This document shows positions 46,519 to 56,465 of a stretch of 64,000 nucleotides of DNA, piece after piece. How positions within the stretch are numbered: position 1 is the stretch's first letter; every line of letters starts with the position of its first letter. A model generated the notes under the pieces. It was not told the DNA's origin and searched no databases. It saw nothing but the letters and a program-made list of their open reading frames with translations. The position numbers and the translations under genes are program-made. The stretch comes from Alteromonas sp. LOR (GTDB lineage: Bacteria; Pseudomonadota; Gammaproteobacteria; Enterobacterales; Alteromonadaceae), in contig NZ_JQFW01000049.1 in assembly GCF_000753865.1 (NCBI RefSeq), forward strand, positions 174,371 to 238,370. The letters are read 5' to 3'.

Positions 46519-46947
46519 ATGCAAAGCCGTTACAAACAGCTTAAAGAGAAACTCCCGATTTCCAGATTATCTGACGATGTGCTCCTCGCCCTGCGCGTTT
46601 TGTATGACGACCCTCTCGATGTTGTCGACTTAAAACAAGATATCGACGACCTAACGCTTTACCCCGAAAGACTTCAAGACAGCTATAGAAAAGAATGGGA
46701 AACCTACGTGTTAAAAGCATTAGCTGAGGATTTAAAGAGGGAGGAGGCGTTGTCCGCTAATGAGTTTATTGAAAACATTATGGAAAGGGTAGAAGAGGTG
46801 GAGAAAAACGACACCGCTTATGCCGCATATCGACCGATGATAGCCCAGGCTAAATCCATTAATGAATCAGGCAACACCCTTATATTCCCTAGCCCGTTTC
46901 GACAGCAGCTTATGGCCTTCTTATTGCCCGTAAGCACAGTAGAATAA
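46519..46947 (+). CDS. hypothetical acidic helical protein
   Basis: Soluble protein of 142 residues, rich in Glu, Asp, Leu and Lys, with no signal peptide or membrane helix; predicted nearly all helical (e.g. EFIENIMERVEEVEKNDTAYAAYRPMIAQAK). I do not recognise the family. The reading frame is supported by codon use and by a terminator 21 bp after the stop. Confidence 0.72.
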   Translation: MQSRYKQLKEKLPISRLSDDVLLALRVLYDDPLDVVDLKQDIDDLTLYPERLQDSYRKEWETYVLKALAEDLKREEALSANEFIENIMERVEEVEKNDTAYAAYRPMIAQAKSINESGNTLIFPSPFRQQLMAFLLPVSTVE

Positions 46948-46967
46948 CCCCAGAAAATTTGCCTTAA

Positions 46968-46990
46968 AGCGCCTGCTAACAGGCGCTATT
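46968..46990 (+). terminator. terminator between convergent genes
   Basis: AGCGCCTG (46968-46975), loop CTAA, CAGGCGCT (46980-46987), then ATTTATT. It overlaps the stop codon of the convergent DUF2805-type gene. Confidence 0.75.
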
Positions 46991-47258
46991 TATTGGCACT
47001 TTTTACCTTGTACTGAGACGGACAATAACCTCGGTCTACACCCTCTGGTCGTAAACTCGCATGCTTGGTTTTGCGGCCAGACACACGGGCTCGCCAATTT
47101 TTAAATGTCTTCTGCTTGAGATTTTTGCGCATCAGCTTTATTACCTCTTTTTCAGGTAATCCGAAAAGCTTTTCAATGGCTTCAAAGGGCGTTCTGTCTT
47201 CCCACGCCATTTCTATCACTCGCGACTGTTGTTCTTCGTCTAACATAGTTGTACTCAT
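46986..47258 (-). CDS. TIGR03643/DUF2805 family protein
   Basis: Basic protein of 90 residues: LDEEQQSRVIEMAWEDRTPFEAIEKLFGLPEKEVIKLMRKNLKQKTFKNWRARVSGRKTKHASL, a helix-turn-helix-like fold followed by an Arg/Lys-rich tail. The pattern is that of the DUF2805 (TIGR03643) family, of unknown function, perhaps nucleic-acid binding. The ATG at 47258 (MSTTMLDEE) is used; the frame is open to 47297. Confidence 0.85.
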   Translation of the reverse strand: MSTTMLDEEQQSRVIEMAWEDRTPFEAIEKLFGLPEKEVIKLMRKNLKQKTFKNWRARVSGRKTKHASLRPEGVDRGYCPSQYKVKSANK

Positions 47259-47483
47259 AAACGGTTTTGCTCGGTCTAAGGTAAAAGCGATTATCAAATT
47301 GAAGCGCTCTCTTATTAAACGCTTTTTTAACGTTGTCTTTTTACAGTATTTTTCAGGGCTTGCTTTGCGTAAGGTAACGCTTGTATATCGCTATATTTAC
47401 GTAAAACACTGCGTTATCAGTACATACGAAAAAATATCGTCTTCGTTCAATTTTTATTAGAAGGTGCTGCGCTAGTCGTTCGC

Positions 47484-49637
47484 CTACTCGCCGGCCAAGT
47501 CATTAACTTCGTCATCTTTTTCAAATGCTAGTTTTAGCAGTTCGGCAGCTGCCTTTGCATCAGAGAGTGCTCGGTGATGGCGCTCCATCGAAATGTAGAA
47601 GTGCTTAGTTAAATTGGCCAATGAATAAGAGGGCAGCCCAGGGTGCGTGCGACGCATTTCTCTCACCGTGCACATTTTCGGACGGCGGAATGGCTGCTCA
47701 AGGCGGGCAAACTCTTGTTTAATAAAACCGTAGTCGAAGTTGACATTGTGAGCTACAAATACTGCATCCTCAGTAAATTCTGCAATATCATTGGCAACCT
47801 CAGAAAAAAGCGGCGCATCTTTTACCATCTCATCTGAAATGCCAGTTAGCCGAGTAATATTTGAAGGAATGCGGCGCTGAGGGTTCAGTAACGTTTGATA
47901 ACGAGCAACCTCTTCACCAGCAATAAGTTTAACCATGCCTATTTCAGTAATACGGTTATAGCTGTTGTTTCCGCCAGTTGTCTCTATATCAACTACAACG
48001 TAGGGCTGTTCTGGGTCGCGTACCCAGTTTACGGTAGTGACTGCCACCTCAAACCCAGCCTGCTGCAAACGCTGAATAGAAACTAGCTGGTTGCGTCGTA
48101 ACTGATCTCCCGGTGCTTTAATCTCTTCAAACCGCAACCCGTTGTCGTACACCATGATATCGGGAAAGCCATCTCTTAGACTTTCAAAGTCTTTGCACAT
48201 CATTCTCAATAAGCTGTGAATAGACTGAAGCTTTCCGTATCGCAACAATGACTCTATGGGCACTAATAGTCGACTAGACCACATGAACAAGCTGTTCACC
48301 TTACCGAAGTGCTGCGTCGCCATTTTTTGAATATGAAATAGCAATTTTTCCGGCGTATCTAACGACGACAGCAACGCTTCAATACTAGATTCAAATTTGG
48401 CGTAAAAGTTATTCTGCTTAAGCGAAAGTGGGCGTCGGTCAAATTCCGTTACCAAGGTATCCTCTTCATAAAGCTGCTTCCAAAACGTTAATCCAAAAAG
48501 GCTTCGCCACAATCGGTTTTCTGTACGCCAGCCTTCAATGCCATGCCTAGCATAATGGGCAAGCACGCCACGCTCAACCTGCTGATTTTGGCTGACATCA
48601 ATCGATAGTTCTCTGCTGGCATTGCGCAGCATATCGGTCACCGTACTGGTGCGCTTTTTGTTGTACTTGCGCGCATAGAAGTCTTCAGCAAATGCCAATA
48701 GCGTATCCGATTGAGGGTTATCGATAATGTACTCAAGTTCACTTTTCACTTCGTCAACAGAGCCGAGTTTATAACTTTCTCTTATCCATTTTTCTTTCGC
48801 TTTATCACTGTCTGCTAGGCGCAGAATATTAAGGCCTTTTTGCTTGTCTTCGTCTAATAGCTTTAATCCTAATGCGTACAGCAATTGATCTTTATAAAAT
48901 CCTGCGGACACACCTTCGGTGCTAGGAAAGTCGCTATCAGCCAGGTTAAGCAAAGTCTCGGTGTGATAAAACGGAATTTGCGTGTAGTGGTTTGCGTAAA
49001 ACCACGCAGCTTCTGTATCTGACTTACTCTCAAATCGGGCAACATCGGTCACCGAATCTGAACGAGTGCGCATAACGCCTAAATCTCTCATGGAGAATTG
49101 ATTTAAGCGGCTCTTCGTATTGCCAAAATATAAAAATAATAGGAAGCGCAGTGCATCGTTAAACAAACACACTAAATAGTTATCGATAGAAAAGCGGCTA
49201 GGCCATCCATTCGCACGTATTTCATTGCCAAGTAGCGTCACTAACTTTGGCTTAGTTTGTGAGGACAATCCTTGCGTACTGCCGTAATCCGCCAACAGCG
49301 TTAATATGGCATCTTTGGTAAGCACACCGGCTATGTCATTAAACGAGGCGTTCGTGAGGTCGCCAAACCAACCGCTTTCTATTAGGCTGTTTATTTGAGC
49401 TTGAGGTGTGTTAATTTCTGCGTAATTAAATTGTGTTCGGTCAATAATCGCATATTTACGGTTAGCCGCACGTACGATAATGCACTGCTTGTCATCGTCT
49501 AACGCGTTAAAACGTTCGATAAACGATGCGGCCTCATCAGAAAGCAGTGTCGCGCTTGCCCCCTCAAAAAAGCTGAGGAACTCATGAAAATGAGTGAGGT
49601 AATAGCGGGGAGGGAGATCTTTTCGCACTTTTCGCAT
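47484..49637 (-). CDS. FAN1-like VRR-NUC nuclease fused to a DEDDh 3'-5' exonuclease
   Basis: Fusion of 717 residues. Residues 1-480 are helical, like the SAP/TPR-type N-terminal part of bacterial FAN1. Residues about 480-535 are a VRR-NUC domain with Asp493 (GFPDIMVYDNG) and Glu505-x-Lys507 (FEEIKAPGDQLRRNQ), the metal site of FAN1. Residues 545-705 are a DnaQ/exonuclease-III domain with all DEDDh residues: Asp550 and Glu552 (VVVDIETTG), Asp635 (NVNFDYGF), His688 and Asp693 (HHRALSDA). FAN1 unhooks DNA interstrand cross-links; the added exonuclease would extend resection in the same molecule. ATG 49637; single-gene unit. Confidence 0.88.
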   Translation of the reverse strand: MRKVRKDLPPRYYLTHFHEFLSFFEGASATLLSDEAASFIERFNALDDDKQCIIVRAANRKYAIIDRTQFNYAEINTPQAQINSLIESGWFGDLTNASFNDIAGVLTKDAILTLLADYGSTQGLSSQTKPKLVTLLGNEIRANGWPSRFSIDNYLVCLFNDALRFLLFLYFGNTKSRLNQFSMRDLGVMRTRSDSVTDVARFESKSDTEAAWFYANHYTQIPFYHTETLLNLADSDFPSTEGVSAGFYKDQLLYALGLKLLDEDKQKGLNILRLADSDKAKEKWIRESYKLGSVDEVKSELEYIIDNPQSDTLLAFAEDFYARKYNKKRTSTVTDMLRNASRELSIDVSQNQQVERGVLAHYARHGIEGWRTENRLWRSLFGLTFWKQLYEEDTLVTEFDRRPLSLKQNNFYAKFESSIEALLSSLDTPEKLLFHIQKMATQHFGKVNSLFMWSSRLLVPIESLLRYGKLQSIHSLLRMMCKDFESLRDGFPDIMVYDNGLRFEEIKAPGDQLRRNQLVSIQRLQQAGFEVAVTTVNWVRDPEQPYVVVDIETTGGNNSYNRITEIGMVKLIAGEEVARYQTLLNPQRRIPSNITRLTGISDEMVKDAPLFSEVANDIAEFTEDAVFVAHNVNFDYGFIKQEFARLEQPFRRPKMCTVREMRRTHPGLPSYSLANLTKHFYISMERHHRALSDAKAAAELLKLAFEKDDEVNDLAGE

Positions 49638-49787
49638 TTGGCCAGCAGCCCAGTCAATTAAAAATAGTCAGTTAACGATATTTGGGTACAGTTAATGGTT
49701 GTAGCCACTCAAGCTATGCCTTCTTAAAGGCATAGCGACTCAAATCACAACAAAACACTTTTTATAGTGTATATTTATACAGCACCA

Positions 49788-50126
49788 TTAATCAACCTTT
49801 ACCCGCTGTTTACTTACCCAGCTAAAAAACGATGCTAACTGCTCATCGGCTAGTAATAGCGGCAATGTACAGAGGTTTTTGGCAAGGGTCATTTCATCGT
49901 AAAAGTGGTGAATACCGCTATGACACTGCCTGCAAACATGCACCCCCTCTTGGCGTTCGGCTTTTGTGTAATGCTTCTTAAAATATTGACGCCTGTGCAT
50001 TTTTTTCGGAATAAGATGATGATATGTCAGTCGCGTTTTACGTTTGCAGCAAGGACATATCCCAACAGTGTTTGCCACACCAACCACCTCACTATTGTTT
50101 AAATACCAAATGAATAACCTAAACAT
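49788..50126 (-). CDS. HNH-type zinc nuclease-like protein
   Basis: Protein of 112 residues with two CxxC pairs (CPCCKRK and VCRQC) and the HNH-like core TYHHLIPKKMH...CHSGIHHFY. It resembles small stand-alone HNH proteins. Whether it cuts DNA is unknown. The exact start is uncertain, since the first 16 residues precede the conserved part and a GTG in frame (VVGVANTVG) could be used instead. Confidence 0.8.
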   Translation of the reverse strand: MFRLFIWYLNNSEVVGVANTVGICPCCKRKTRLTYHHLIPKKMHRRQYFKKHYTKAERQEGVHVCRQCHSGIHHFYDEMTLAKNLCTLPLLLADEQLASFFSWVSKQRVKVD

Positions 50127-50301
50127 TTAGGCTATTCATTAATACCGAAAATACTGGCACCTGATCACTAATCTGCTACCTAAGCTTTTCAATAAGTCAT
50201 CCAATAAATCATTCAACAAGCAATGCATAAGAAGTTAAAAACAATCCACCCATTGGTAATAAGCGTATTTATAGTAAATTGAAAAAACATGGAATTAAGA
50301 T

Positions 50302-50493
50302 ATGAGTTTGACACGCGCAATGGGCTTTTCCTGCCCGTACTGTATGGCCCCTAATGACGTTGAAATTGATGAAATAAACGACGTGGGTCAAGTTCAGGTA
50401 CTAGACTGCCAAGTTTGCTGTCAGCCCATCGAATTAAGAGTGTTTCAGCACGGTGAAGAACTTTCTATAGAGGCAGAACGAGAAAATGACTGA
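50302..50493 (+). CDS. CPXCG-motif cysteine-rich small protein
   Basis: Protein of 63 residues with two Cys pairs, CPYC near the start and CQVCC in the middle, likely binding one zinc; acidic C-terminal tail. Known as the CPXCG-motif family, of unknown function. It overlaps the flavin-reductase-like gene by 8 bp, so the two are coupled. Confidence 0.85.
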   Translation: MSLTRAMGFSCPYCMAPNDVEIDEINDVGQVQVLDCQVCCQPIELRVFQHGEELSIEAEREND

Positions 50494-51115
50494 CCGTATG
50501 ACTCGCGATGATTTAGATAACTTAGAGCAGCGCTACCGCGCTAATTTAATTAATAGTTTGTCTGGCTTTAAATCGGCGGTGTTGCTGGGAACCTCAGATG
50601 GGAAAACTAACAACTTAGCCATTATTAGCTCAGTAGTTCACATAGGTGCTAACCCGCCGCTACTTGGCATGATAATGCGTCCGCACACTGTGCAGAGAGA
50701 TTCATTGGATAATATTAAGCAGCAGGGCTTTTACACCTTAAATCACGTGAATACTCAGTGGGCTGATAAAGCGCACCAAACCTCTGCCCGCTACGAGCAA
50801 GATGAAAGCGAATTTGATGCAGTGGGACTGACACCTTTTTTCAGCGATACGTTTAGTGCGCCTTATGTTAAAGAAAGCGAAGTTAACATTGGCCTTAAAG
50901 TCGCTCAGCATTTTAGCTTGCTCAATAATACCGAAATGGTAATTGGTGAAATCCAAGAAGTCTTTTTTGCTAAAGATGCCCTTGATAAAGATGGGTATCT
51001 TGATATTGAAGCTTTAAACACTGCGTCAATCAGTGGGCTAGATAGCTATCACTCAAGCAAACGGTTGGCGAGGTACGCGTACGCTAAGCCAAATGTCCCC
51101 CTTGAAACAAAGTAA
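50486..51115 (+). CDS. flavin reductase family (FMN-binding split-barrel) protein
   Basis: Protein of 209 residues. NSLSGFKSAVLLGTSDGKTNNLAIISSVVHIGANPPLLGMIMRP is the typical FMN-binding start of the flavin reductase-like split barrel, with FYTLNHVN following. These proteins bind FMN and may reduce free flavin; the partner is unknown. Start ATG 50486, or 50498 (MTRDD). Second gene of a two-gene unit, followed by a terminator. Confidence 0.88.
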   Translation: MTDRMTRDDLDNLEQRYRANLINSLSGFKSAVLLGTSDGKTNNLAIISSVVHIGANPPLLGMIMRPHTVQRDSLDNIKQQGFYTLNHVNTQWADKAHQTSARYEQDESEFDAVGLTPFFSDTFSAPYVKESEVNIGLKVAQHFSLLNNTEMVIGEIQEVFFAKDALDKDGYLDIEALNTASISGLDSYHSSKRLARYAYAKPNVPLETK

Positions 51116-51246
51116 ACTTTTAAGCATAGACGCTGTCTTATTGTGCATGAATGGCAATAGATAAAATTTTATTAATCGATTAAAACTGAGTTTTACGCAA
51201 TTTTTGTCGATCTTTACTGAAAAAGCGTTAGTATAAAGTATGTAAC

Positions 51247-51277
51247 AAAAAACCTGCTCTTTCTGGGCAGGTTTTTT
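51247..51277 (+). terminator. terminator after the flavin reductase gene
   Basis: AAAAAACCTGC (51247-51257) pairs with GCAGGTTTTTT (51267-51277). Flanking A and T tracts make it bidirectional. Confidence 0.9.
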
Positions 51278-51337
51278 GCGTTTAAGGCACTGAATAAAAA
51301 AGAATCATTATCGTTTCTATCTCATTAGGAGAATGTT

Positions 51338-51631
51338 ATGAAATCTGTTAATCGCCGCGACTTTATGAAATTCACGGGCTCGACGCTAATAGGGTTAACC
51401 CTAGGCGGCGTTGCACTGCGTGCACAAGCTCAAGAACAGTTGAGCGCAGACGATGCCACTGCAAAAGCCCTTAATTACACGCCAGCTTCAACTGTTGATG
51501 GTGCAAAATGCAGTAACTGCATGTACGTACAGGGCGCCGATGGCGAACCACACCGTCCATGTAATATCTTCCCTGGCAAACTGGTTAATGCAAACGGCTG
51601 GTGTAGCGCTTGGGTTAAAAAGCCTGGCTAG
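51338..51631 (+). CDS. high-potential iron-sulfur protein (HiPIP), Tat-exported
   Basis: Protein of 97 residues with a Tat signal (NRRDFMKFTGSTLIGLTLGGVALRAQA) and the four HiPIP cysteines in KCSNCMYV, RPCNIF and GWCSAW. Carries one 4Fe-4S cluster and shuttles electrons in the periplasm. AGGAGA lies before the ATG. Flanked by strong terminators, so it is monocistronic. It could accept electrons from membrane complexes, but no partner is adjacent. Confidence 0.94.
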   Translation: MKSVNRRDFMKFTGSTLIGLTLGGVALRAQAQEQLSADDATAKALNYTPASTVDGAKCSNCMYVQGADGEPHRPCNIFPGKLVNANGWCSAWVKKPG

Positions 51632-51820
51632 GTAGCGTGTCTTTCACTGTTGACTTATCAGCGCTGTCTCAAACGTTTGGATAATGACTGTGCTAATGTA
51701 GCGGTTGTTTCGCAAGCGCTGAGCTTCATTGAAGATTAGTGGCAACAAGCGAGGCAGAGTGAACAATGAAGAACAAGCTGTAAGCACTCATTACACAATT
51801 GTTGTGTAAACCAACAATAG

Positions 51821-51858
51821 AAAAGAGCCTCAACACATGGTGTTGAGGCTCTTTTTTT
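51821..51858. terminator. bidirectional terminator between HiPIP and amidase genes
   Basis: A perfect 16-bp stem, AAAAGAGCCTCAACAC (51821-51836) with its complement at 51840-51855, around a 3-nt loop, with extra T. It serves the convergent HiPIP and amidase genes. Another perfect hairpin, TTACACAA/TTGTGTAA, lies at 51791-51809. Confidence 0.93.
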
Positions 51859-51905
51859 GTGTTTAGTTATAAGACGTTGTTAGCTCCTCATAGAGGAACC
51901 AAGCC

Positions 51906-53522
51906 CTAGTTGGACGTCACGTTTTCAGTAATGGATTCAAGCTCAGGCGCATCAAATCGTGAAGGTAAAAGACCCGGAGTGATAGAAAAGCCATGTTTGG
52001 CTTCAAAAACGCTACCAATTCGCAATACCTTTTCATCCATCCACTTACTCGCGATGAAGCTAAGTCCAACGGGGAGGTTTTTAATGTCATCAACAGGCAC
52101 GGTTAAATGTGGGTACCCTGCTACCGCAGCTAAATAGCCAACGCCAATAAACCCGCCTGGCGAGTGATCGCCATACACCCCGTCAATTAAAAACGAAGGA
52201 CTGTTCGAAGGAGAAACCAAAACATCAACATTGTGCTGCTGCATCAGTGTATCGATGCCGTTGGTTCCTGCGGTTTTCTGAATCAGTGAAAGTGCCGACT
52301 TATATTCCTCACTATCGATGGCCGCGGCTTCTAGCGACTTGTCAAAAATGTCTTGATTGAACAACGCTAGCTCTCGTTTATCTGTTTTGTTAAAAGCGAT
52401 AAGTGCCTGTAAATCTCTCGCAGGAATATCTGCAGGCGAGTCGGCTAAATACTCGTTAATCGAGGAATGGAACTCACTTAACAGAACGTTGTACGAGTCT
52501 GCCCAAAAACTATCTGGCTGTTCGAAGTCGTCAATATCAACAAGGGTTGCGCCAGCATTTTCCAGGCTGCTTAACGCATTTTCGTAGGCTGCGAGTATAT
52601 GAGGGTTATCGCCTTGCCTGAAACGTACCACACCAATTCTTACACCTTTTAAATCAGTAGCAATAAGCGATGCGTTAGGCTGCTGAATAAGGTGCTTGCC
52701 CGCATCTGCTGTTGCGCTGTCTTTTGTATCTTCGCCGGCCATGATAGACGCCATTAGCCATGCATCTTGAACATTGTTTGTCATTGGGCCGGCGGTATCT
52801 TGGCTAAATGAAATAGGAACAATGTGAGTGCGAGAAAGCATACCTACTGTTGGTTTAAAGCCAACCACACCGTTCATTGAAGACGGGCAGATAATAGAGC
52901 CATTTGTCTCTGTACCTACGGCAAGAGAGGCTAGGCGAAGGGCCATAGCGGCACCAGAGCCTGATGAAGAGCCACAGGCGCTTCTCGATAATAAATGCGG
53001 ATTACGGGTTAGCCCACCCACTGCACTCCATCCACTAATTGACGACTCCGAGCGAAAGTTTGCCCACTCTGATAAGTTCGTTTTACCTAATATAATGGCA
53101 TCAGCTGCTTTTAGCTTAGCCACAATCGGCGCATCGCGACCCGTTGTATTGTTCAGCAGTGCCATCGATCCCGCGGTGGTTGCCATCTCGCTTGTTTCAA
53201 TATTATCTTTTAGTAAAACGGGAATTCCGGCTAATGCGCCAACGCTTTCGCCATTCTTAATTTTTGCATCAATGCGCTTAGCTTGCTCAAGGGCTTGGGT
53301 ATTAATAGCCAGTACACTGTTAGTATCAGTATCTAGGCGCTCAATGCGAGCTAAATAGCCTGATACCAAATCATACGACGATAACTCGCCTGACTGAATA
53401 GCGCCGGCTTGGGCATACGCCGGTTTATCCAGCCATTGTGATGCCGTGCTTTGCTGCTTATTTGTTGTTGTGCATGCGCTGCATAGCGCCACAAAAATGA
53501 GTAGATACCACTTCTTTATCAT
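51906..53522 (-). CDS. amidase-signature lipoprotein
   Basis: Protein of 538 residues: lipoprotein signal with lipobox LCSAC (Cys17), then an amidase-signature domain with the Ser-cisSer-Lys triad visible as LLKDNIE (Lys), ACGSSSGSGAAMA (cis-Ser region) and TNGSIICPSS (nucleophile). Family members hydrolyse amides or peptides; a lipid-anchored periplasmic form suggests use of external amides. GatA function is unlikely because of the export signal. Single-gene unit. Confidence 0.9.
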   Translation of the reverse strand: MIKKWYLLIFVALCSACTTTNKQQSTASQWLDKPAYAQAGAIQSGELSSYDLVSGYLARIERLDTDTNSVLAINTQALEQAKRIDAKIKNGESVGALAGIPVLLKDNIETSEMATTAGSMALLNNTTGRDAPIVAKLKAADAIILGKTNLSEWANFRSESSISGWSAVGGLTRNPHLLSRSACGSSSGSGAAMALRLASLAVGTETNGSIICPSSMNGVVGFKPTVGMLSRTHIVPISFSQDTAGPMTNNVQDAWLMASIMAGEDTKDSATADAGKHLIQQPNASLIATDLKGVRIGVVRFRQGDNPHILAAYENALSSLENAGATLVDIDDFEQPDSFWADSYNVLLSEFHSSINEYLADSPADIPARDLQALIAFNKTDKRELALFNQDIFDKSLEAAAIDSEEYKSALSLIQKTAGTNGIDTLMQQHNVDVLVSPSNSPSFLIDGVYGDHSPGGFIGVGYLAAVAGYPHLTVPVDDIKNLPVGLSFIASKWMDEKVLRIGSVFEAKHGFSITPGLLPSRFDAPELESITENVTSN

Positions 53523-53811
53523 TATTTTTCCCTTATTTTGCTACACAACTACTCAAAAGCCTGTTGGCGGCCTGCCTCAGGGTAAATAGCGGTGTAATTT
53601 TATTAACGCGCTTTTTTTAGCGTTTTTTTTCGCATTAACTACTTTTAATACTATGCAGCAAAAATAGTTCATATGTAACGAAAATAACTACGTAAAGCAG
53701 GCGGTATGTAGACGCTAAATGGAAAATAAACGTGCCAAAAATTAAGCAACAGAGGTTGCGAATAACGTACTTAGCAACTAATGTTATACATTCAACTTAT
53801 AAGGATATTGT

Positions 53812-54402
53812 ATGAATCGCTTCTTTATTGCTTCGGCTATCCTCGCCGTCGCGGCATCCTCCGCGGTTGCCAACCAAACCAAAGCACCAAACACGGCTTA
53901 TGTACTCCAACTTTCAAGCAACCTGAACTGTGACAAGCTCGATATTGAATTAGTCTCTCAGTCTAATGCGAACACCCAGCGCCTTACATTTACGACAAGT
54001 GCGTTTGCTGCCGCAGAATTAGAAACGGGCACTTACCACTTCGGCAAGGTAAGTTGCGCTAAAGAAGGTGAAGTAAATACCTGGGATATCCTTGAAGGGC
54101 AGCTGGCCGCACTTTCATTGTCGGAAAGTAAAATTTATTACGGTGGCAAAATCATATTGAGAGAAGACTCAATGGCAGACAACAATGAGTCACCAGATGT
54201 TCTGGATAATTGCCCAAGAAGCATAAGTCGGGCTCGGGGAGCCTCTAGCGATTCATGTCGCGATGGTGTGGGCGTGAACTCATCGCCAAAAGGAACGGTG
54301 GAAGCATTCGCCCCCTCTGTAACCGAACAAGATATCGCCGCGGTGAGAAAGGCATTTAAAGCAACAGAAACAAGCCTTACTTATTTACCACTTCGTGGAT
54401 AG
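53812..54402 (+). CDS. hypothetical exported protein
   Basis: Protein of 196 residues with a clear signal peptide (FFIASAILAVAASSAVANQ). The mature chain has five Cys (e.g. LNCDKL, SCAKE, NCPRS, SCRDG), which suggests disulfides. I do not recognise the family. Preceded by AAGGATATT and the ATG. Not in an operon with its neighbours. Confidence 0.75.
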   Translation: MNRFFIASAILAVAASSAVANQTKAPNTAYVLQLSSNLNCDKLDIELVSQSNANTQRLTFTTSAFAAAELETGTYHFGKVSCAKEGEVNTWDILEGQLAALSLSESKIYYGGKIILREDSMADNNESPDVLDNCPRSISRARGASSDSCRDGVGVNSSPKGTVEAFAPSVTEQDIAAVRKAFKATETSLTYLPLRG

Positions 54403-54585
54403 CGTTTTAAATAGTTAAGCGTTTTTTGTTCTGCAAAGAACGTTAATAGGGAAGCGCACTAATACTAATAAAGGTGCGCTGGAAACTGTGCGCTATCAAA
54501 AAAAGTGCACTAATCAAGGTACGGATGAGTTTCCATTAAAGAGCGGGGAAAATAGGGGCAAAACAGTAGGCGCCTAGCCAGAAAG

Positions 54586-55347
54586 CTAGTTAGAAAGAAT
54601 AGCGAACACACTTTCTGACCCGCTCCATTCAAGCCCATACTTTTCTAGTAAGGCTTGGTAACGACCGCTTTCAATAATTACAGACAAACTGTGATTAAAC
54701 GCCTCACGCAGCTCTTCATTAGGAATAGCCGCTCGATAGGTAGAAATAGGAAAGAGTTCATGAATCACCACATCGTCGTTTTTATACCTGTCGTCGTTTA
54801 GTTTGAAGTAAGAAAAAATATTTCTGTCCATTACCGCTACATCAACACTGCCTAGCATTAGCATCTCAACTTGCCGCTCTTGTTTTGCCATTTCTAAATA
54901 GGTCGGTTGCGAAGAAAGCGTTGCTTCAAACGTTTTACCAAGTACTGATGTGGCAGTTTGAAAGGCCACCACACTCTTTGTCTTTAGCGCTTCAATACTA
55001 TCAATATGAAGTTTTCTGTCTGAACGTGTTATGGCAACATTTTGATAGGCAATGTATGGATTAGAGAGGATATCTTCCGATACTGCATGAGAAGGCGTCA
55101 GCGTTAGCGCAATATCAACAGCCCCTTGATTGATTACCTTTGTCGTTCTGCCATAGGGCAGATAGAGCACTTTTGCACTGTGTCCCATATCGCTGAGAAT
55201 AGCGCGTACTAGGTCAACTTCAAATCCACTGTCATTGGCAGAATTCACGTATGGCGGCTTATCCATCCCCACAAGTACCTCTACTTCTCGAGACTGCACG
55301 TTAAAAGCAGCTAGCAGTATAAAAAGAGGTAAAAGCAGTGATCGCAT
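54586..55347 (-). CDS. exported SBP_bac_3-type solute-binding protein
   Basis: Protein of 253 residues with a signal peptide (LLLPLFILLAAFNVQS) and a type II periplasmic binding fold (VEVLVGMDKPPYVNSANDSGFEVDLVRAILSDMG, later DIALTLTP). Such lone proteins in Alteromonadales often are not tied to an ABC transporter, and none is adjacent. The ligand is unknown, probably an amino acid or similar. Divergent from prmA. Confidence 0.85.
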   Translation of the reverse strand: MRSLLLPLFILLAAFNVQSREVEVLVGMDKPPYVNSANDSGFEVDLVRAILSDMGHSAKVLYLPYGRTTKVINQGAVDIALTLTPSHAVSEDILSNPYIAYQNVAITRSDRKLHIDSIEALKTKSVVAFQTATSVLGKTFEATLSSQPTYLEMAKQERQVEMLMLGSVDVAVMDRNIFSYFKLNDDRYKNDDVVIHELFPISTYRAAIPNEELREAFNHSLSVIIESGRYQALLEKYGLEWSGSESVFAILSN

Positions 55348-55586
55348 AGGTAAGTGATTCTCATTTAAGGATAAGTGAGCGACAATAATACAAGCTTGCA
55401 GATAAGTTGGTAGTCGACAAAAGATTAAGTTTTAATCAAAAAGCTCACGTTTCGAAAGGAAAAATAGCAAAAAGGAGCGGTAAAACTAGGGTATGCCCAA
55501 TTGAACACTATTTTTATCAGCCGCCGGATTTCGTTTACATCAGGTGAAAGGTACAATACCGCCAAATACGTTAACGGCACACGACT

Positions 55587-56465
55587 ATGGCTTGGCTACA
55601 ACTACGAATTAATACCACTTCGGAACACGCAGATGCAATTGGCGATATGCTAAGTGCCAATGGCTCCCAAGCAGTCACTTATGTGGACGCGAAAGATACC
55701 CCCATGTATGAACCCAAGCCTGGCGAAGTGCTGCTTTGGCCCGACACGCAAGTGGTTGGTTTATTTGAAGCCGACGCTGATATGAAACGTATTTTAGAAC
55801 GGTTAGCCAAAGCAAAAGTGTTGGGCCCAGACTTCACCTACAAGCTTGAACCACTAGAAGACAAAGACTGGGAGCGTGAGTGGATGGACAACTTCCACCC
55901 CATGCAGTTTGGAGAACGGCTGTGGATATGCCCAAGCTGGCGAGACGTTCCCGATCCTAATGCCGTTAATGTGATGCTCGACCCCGGCCTTGCCTTTGGT
56001 ACGGGCACCCACCCTACGACTGCGTTATGTTTACGCTGGTTAGATGGTATCGACATGACGGACAAAACCGTGGTGGACTTCGGCTGTGGCTCCGGCATTT
56101 TGGCATTAGCCGCCTTAAAACTAGGCGCCAAACGTGTAATTGGAATTGATATCGACCCTCAGGCTTTACAAGCCACTAAAGAAAATGCCCGCAGAAATGG
56201 GGTAGAAGACCGCCTAGACGTGTTCTTACCTGAAAACCAGCCAGTGCTAGAGGCCGACGTGGTTGTTGCCAATATACTCTCTGGCCCTCTTCTTGAGCTG
56301 CGAGAAGTCATTACGGGATATTGTAAATCCGATGGATTGCTCGTGCTGTCGGGTATTTTAGCCGAACAGGTACCCACTATTGAACAGGCCTATGCGAACG
56401 ATATCTCACTTGAGCCAAGTGCAATTGACGGTGAATGGGCGAGAGTATCTGGACGCAAGCATTAG
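55587..56465 (+). CDS. prmA: ribosomal protein L11 methyltransferase
   Basis: Trimethylates lysines and the N-terminus of ribosomal protein L11. 292 residues: N-terminal L11-binding domain ([27 protein letters not shown]), linker helix, and a SAM-dependent domain with [23 protein letters not shown] and [29 protein letters not shown]. Full length. Upstream of dusB-fis, as in many gammaproteobacteria. Confidence 0.97.
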   Translation: MAWLQLRINTTSEHADAIGDMLSANGSQAVTYVDAKDTPMYEPKPGEVLLWPDTQVVGLFEADADMKRILERLAKAKVLGPDFTYKLEPLEDKDWEREWMDNFHPMQFGERLWICPSWRDVPDPNAVNVMLDPGLAFGTGTHPTTALCLRWLDGIDMTDKTVVDFGCGSGILALAALKLGAKRVIGIDIDPQALQATKENARRNGVEDRLDVFLPENQPVLEADVVVANILSGPLLELREVITGYCKSDGLLVLSGILAEQVPTIEQAYANDISLEPSAIDGEWARVSGRKH

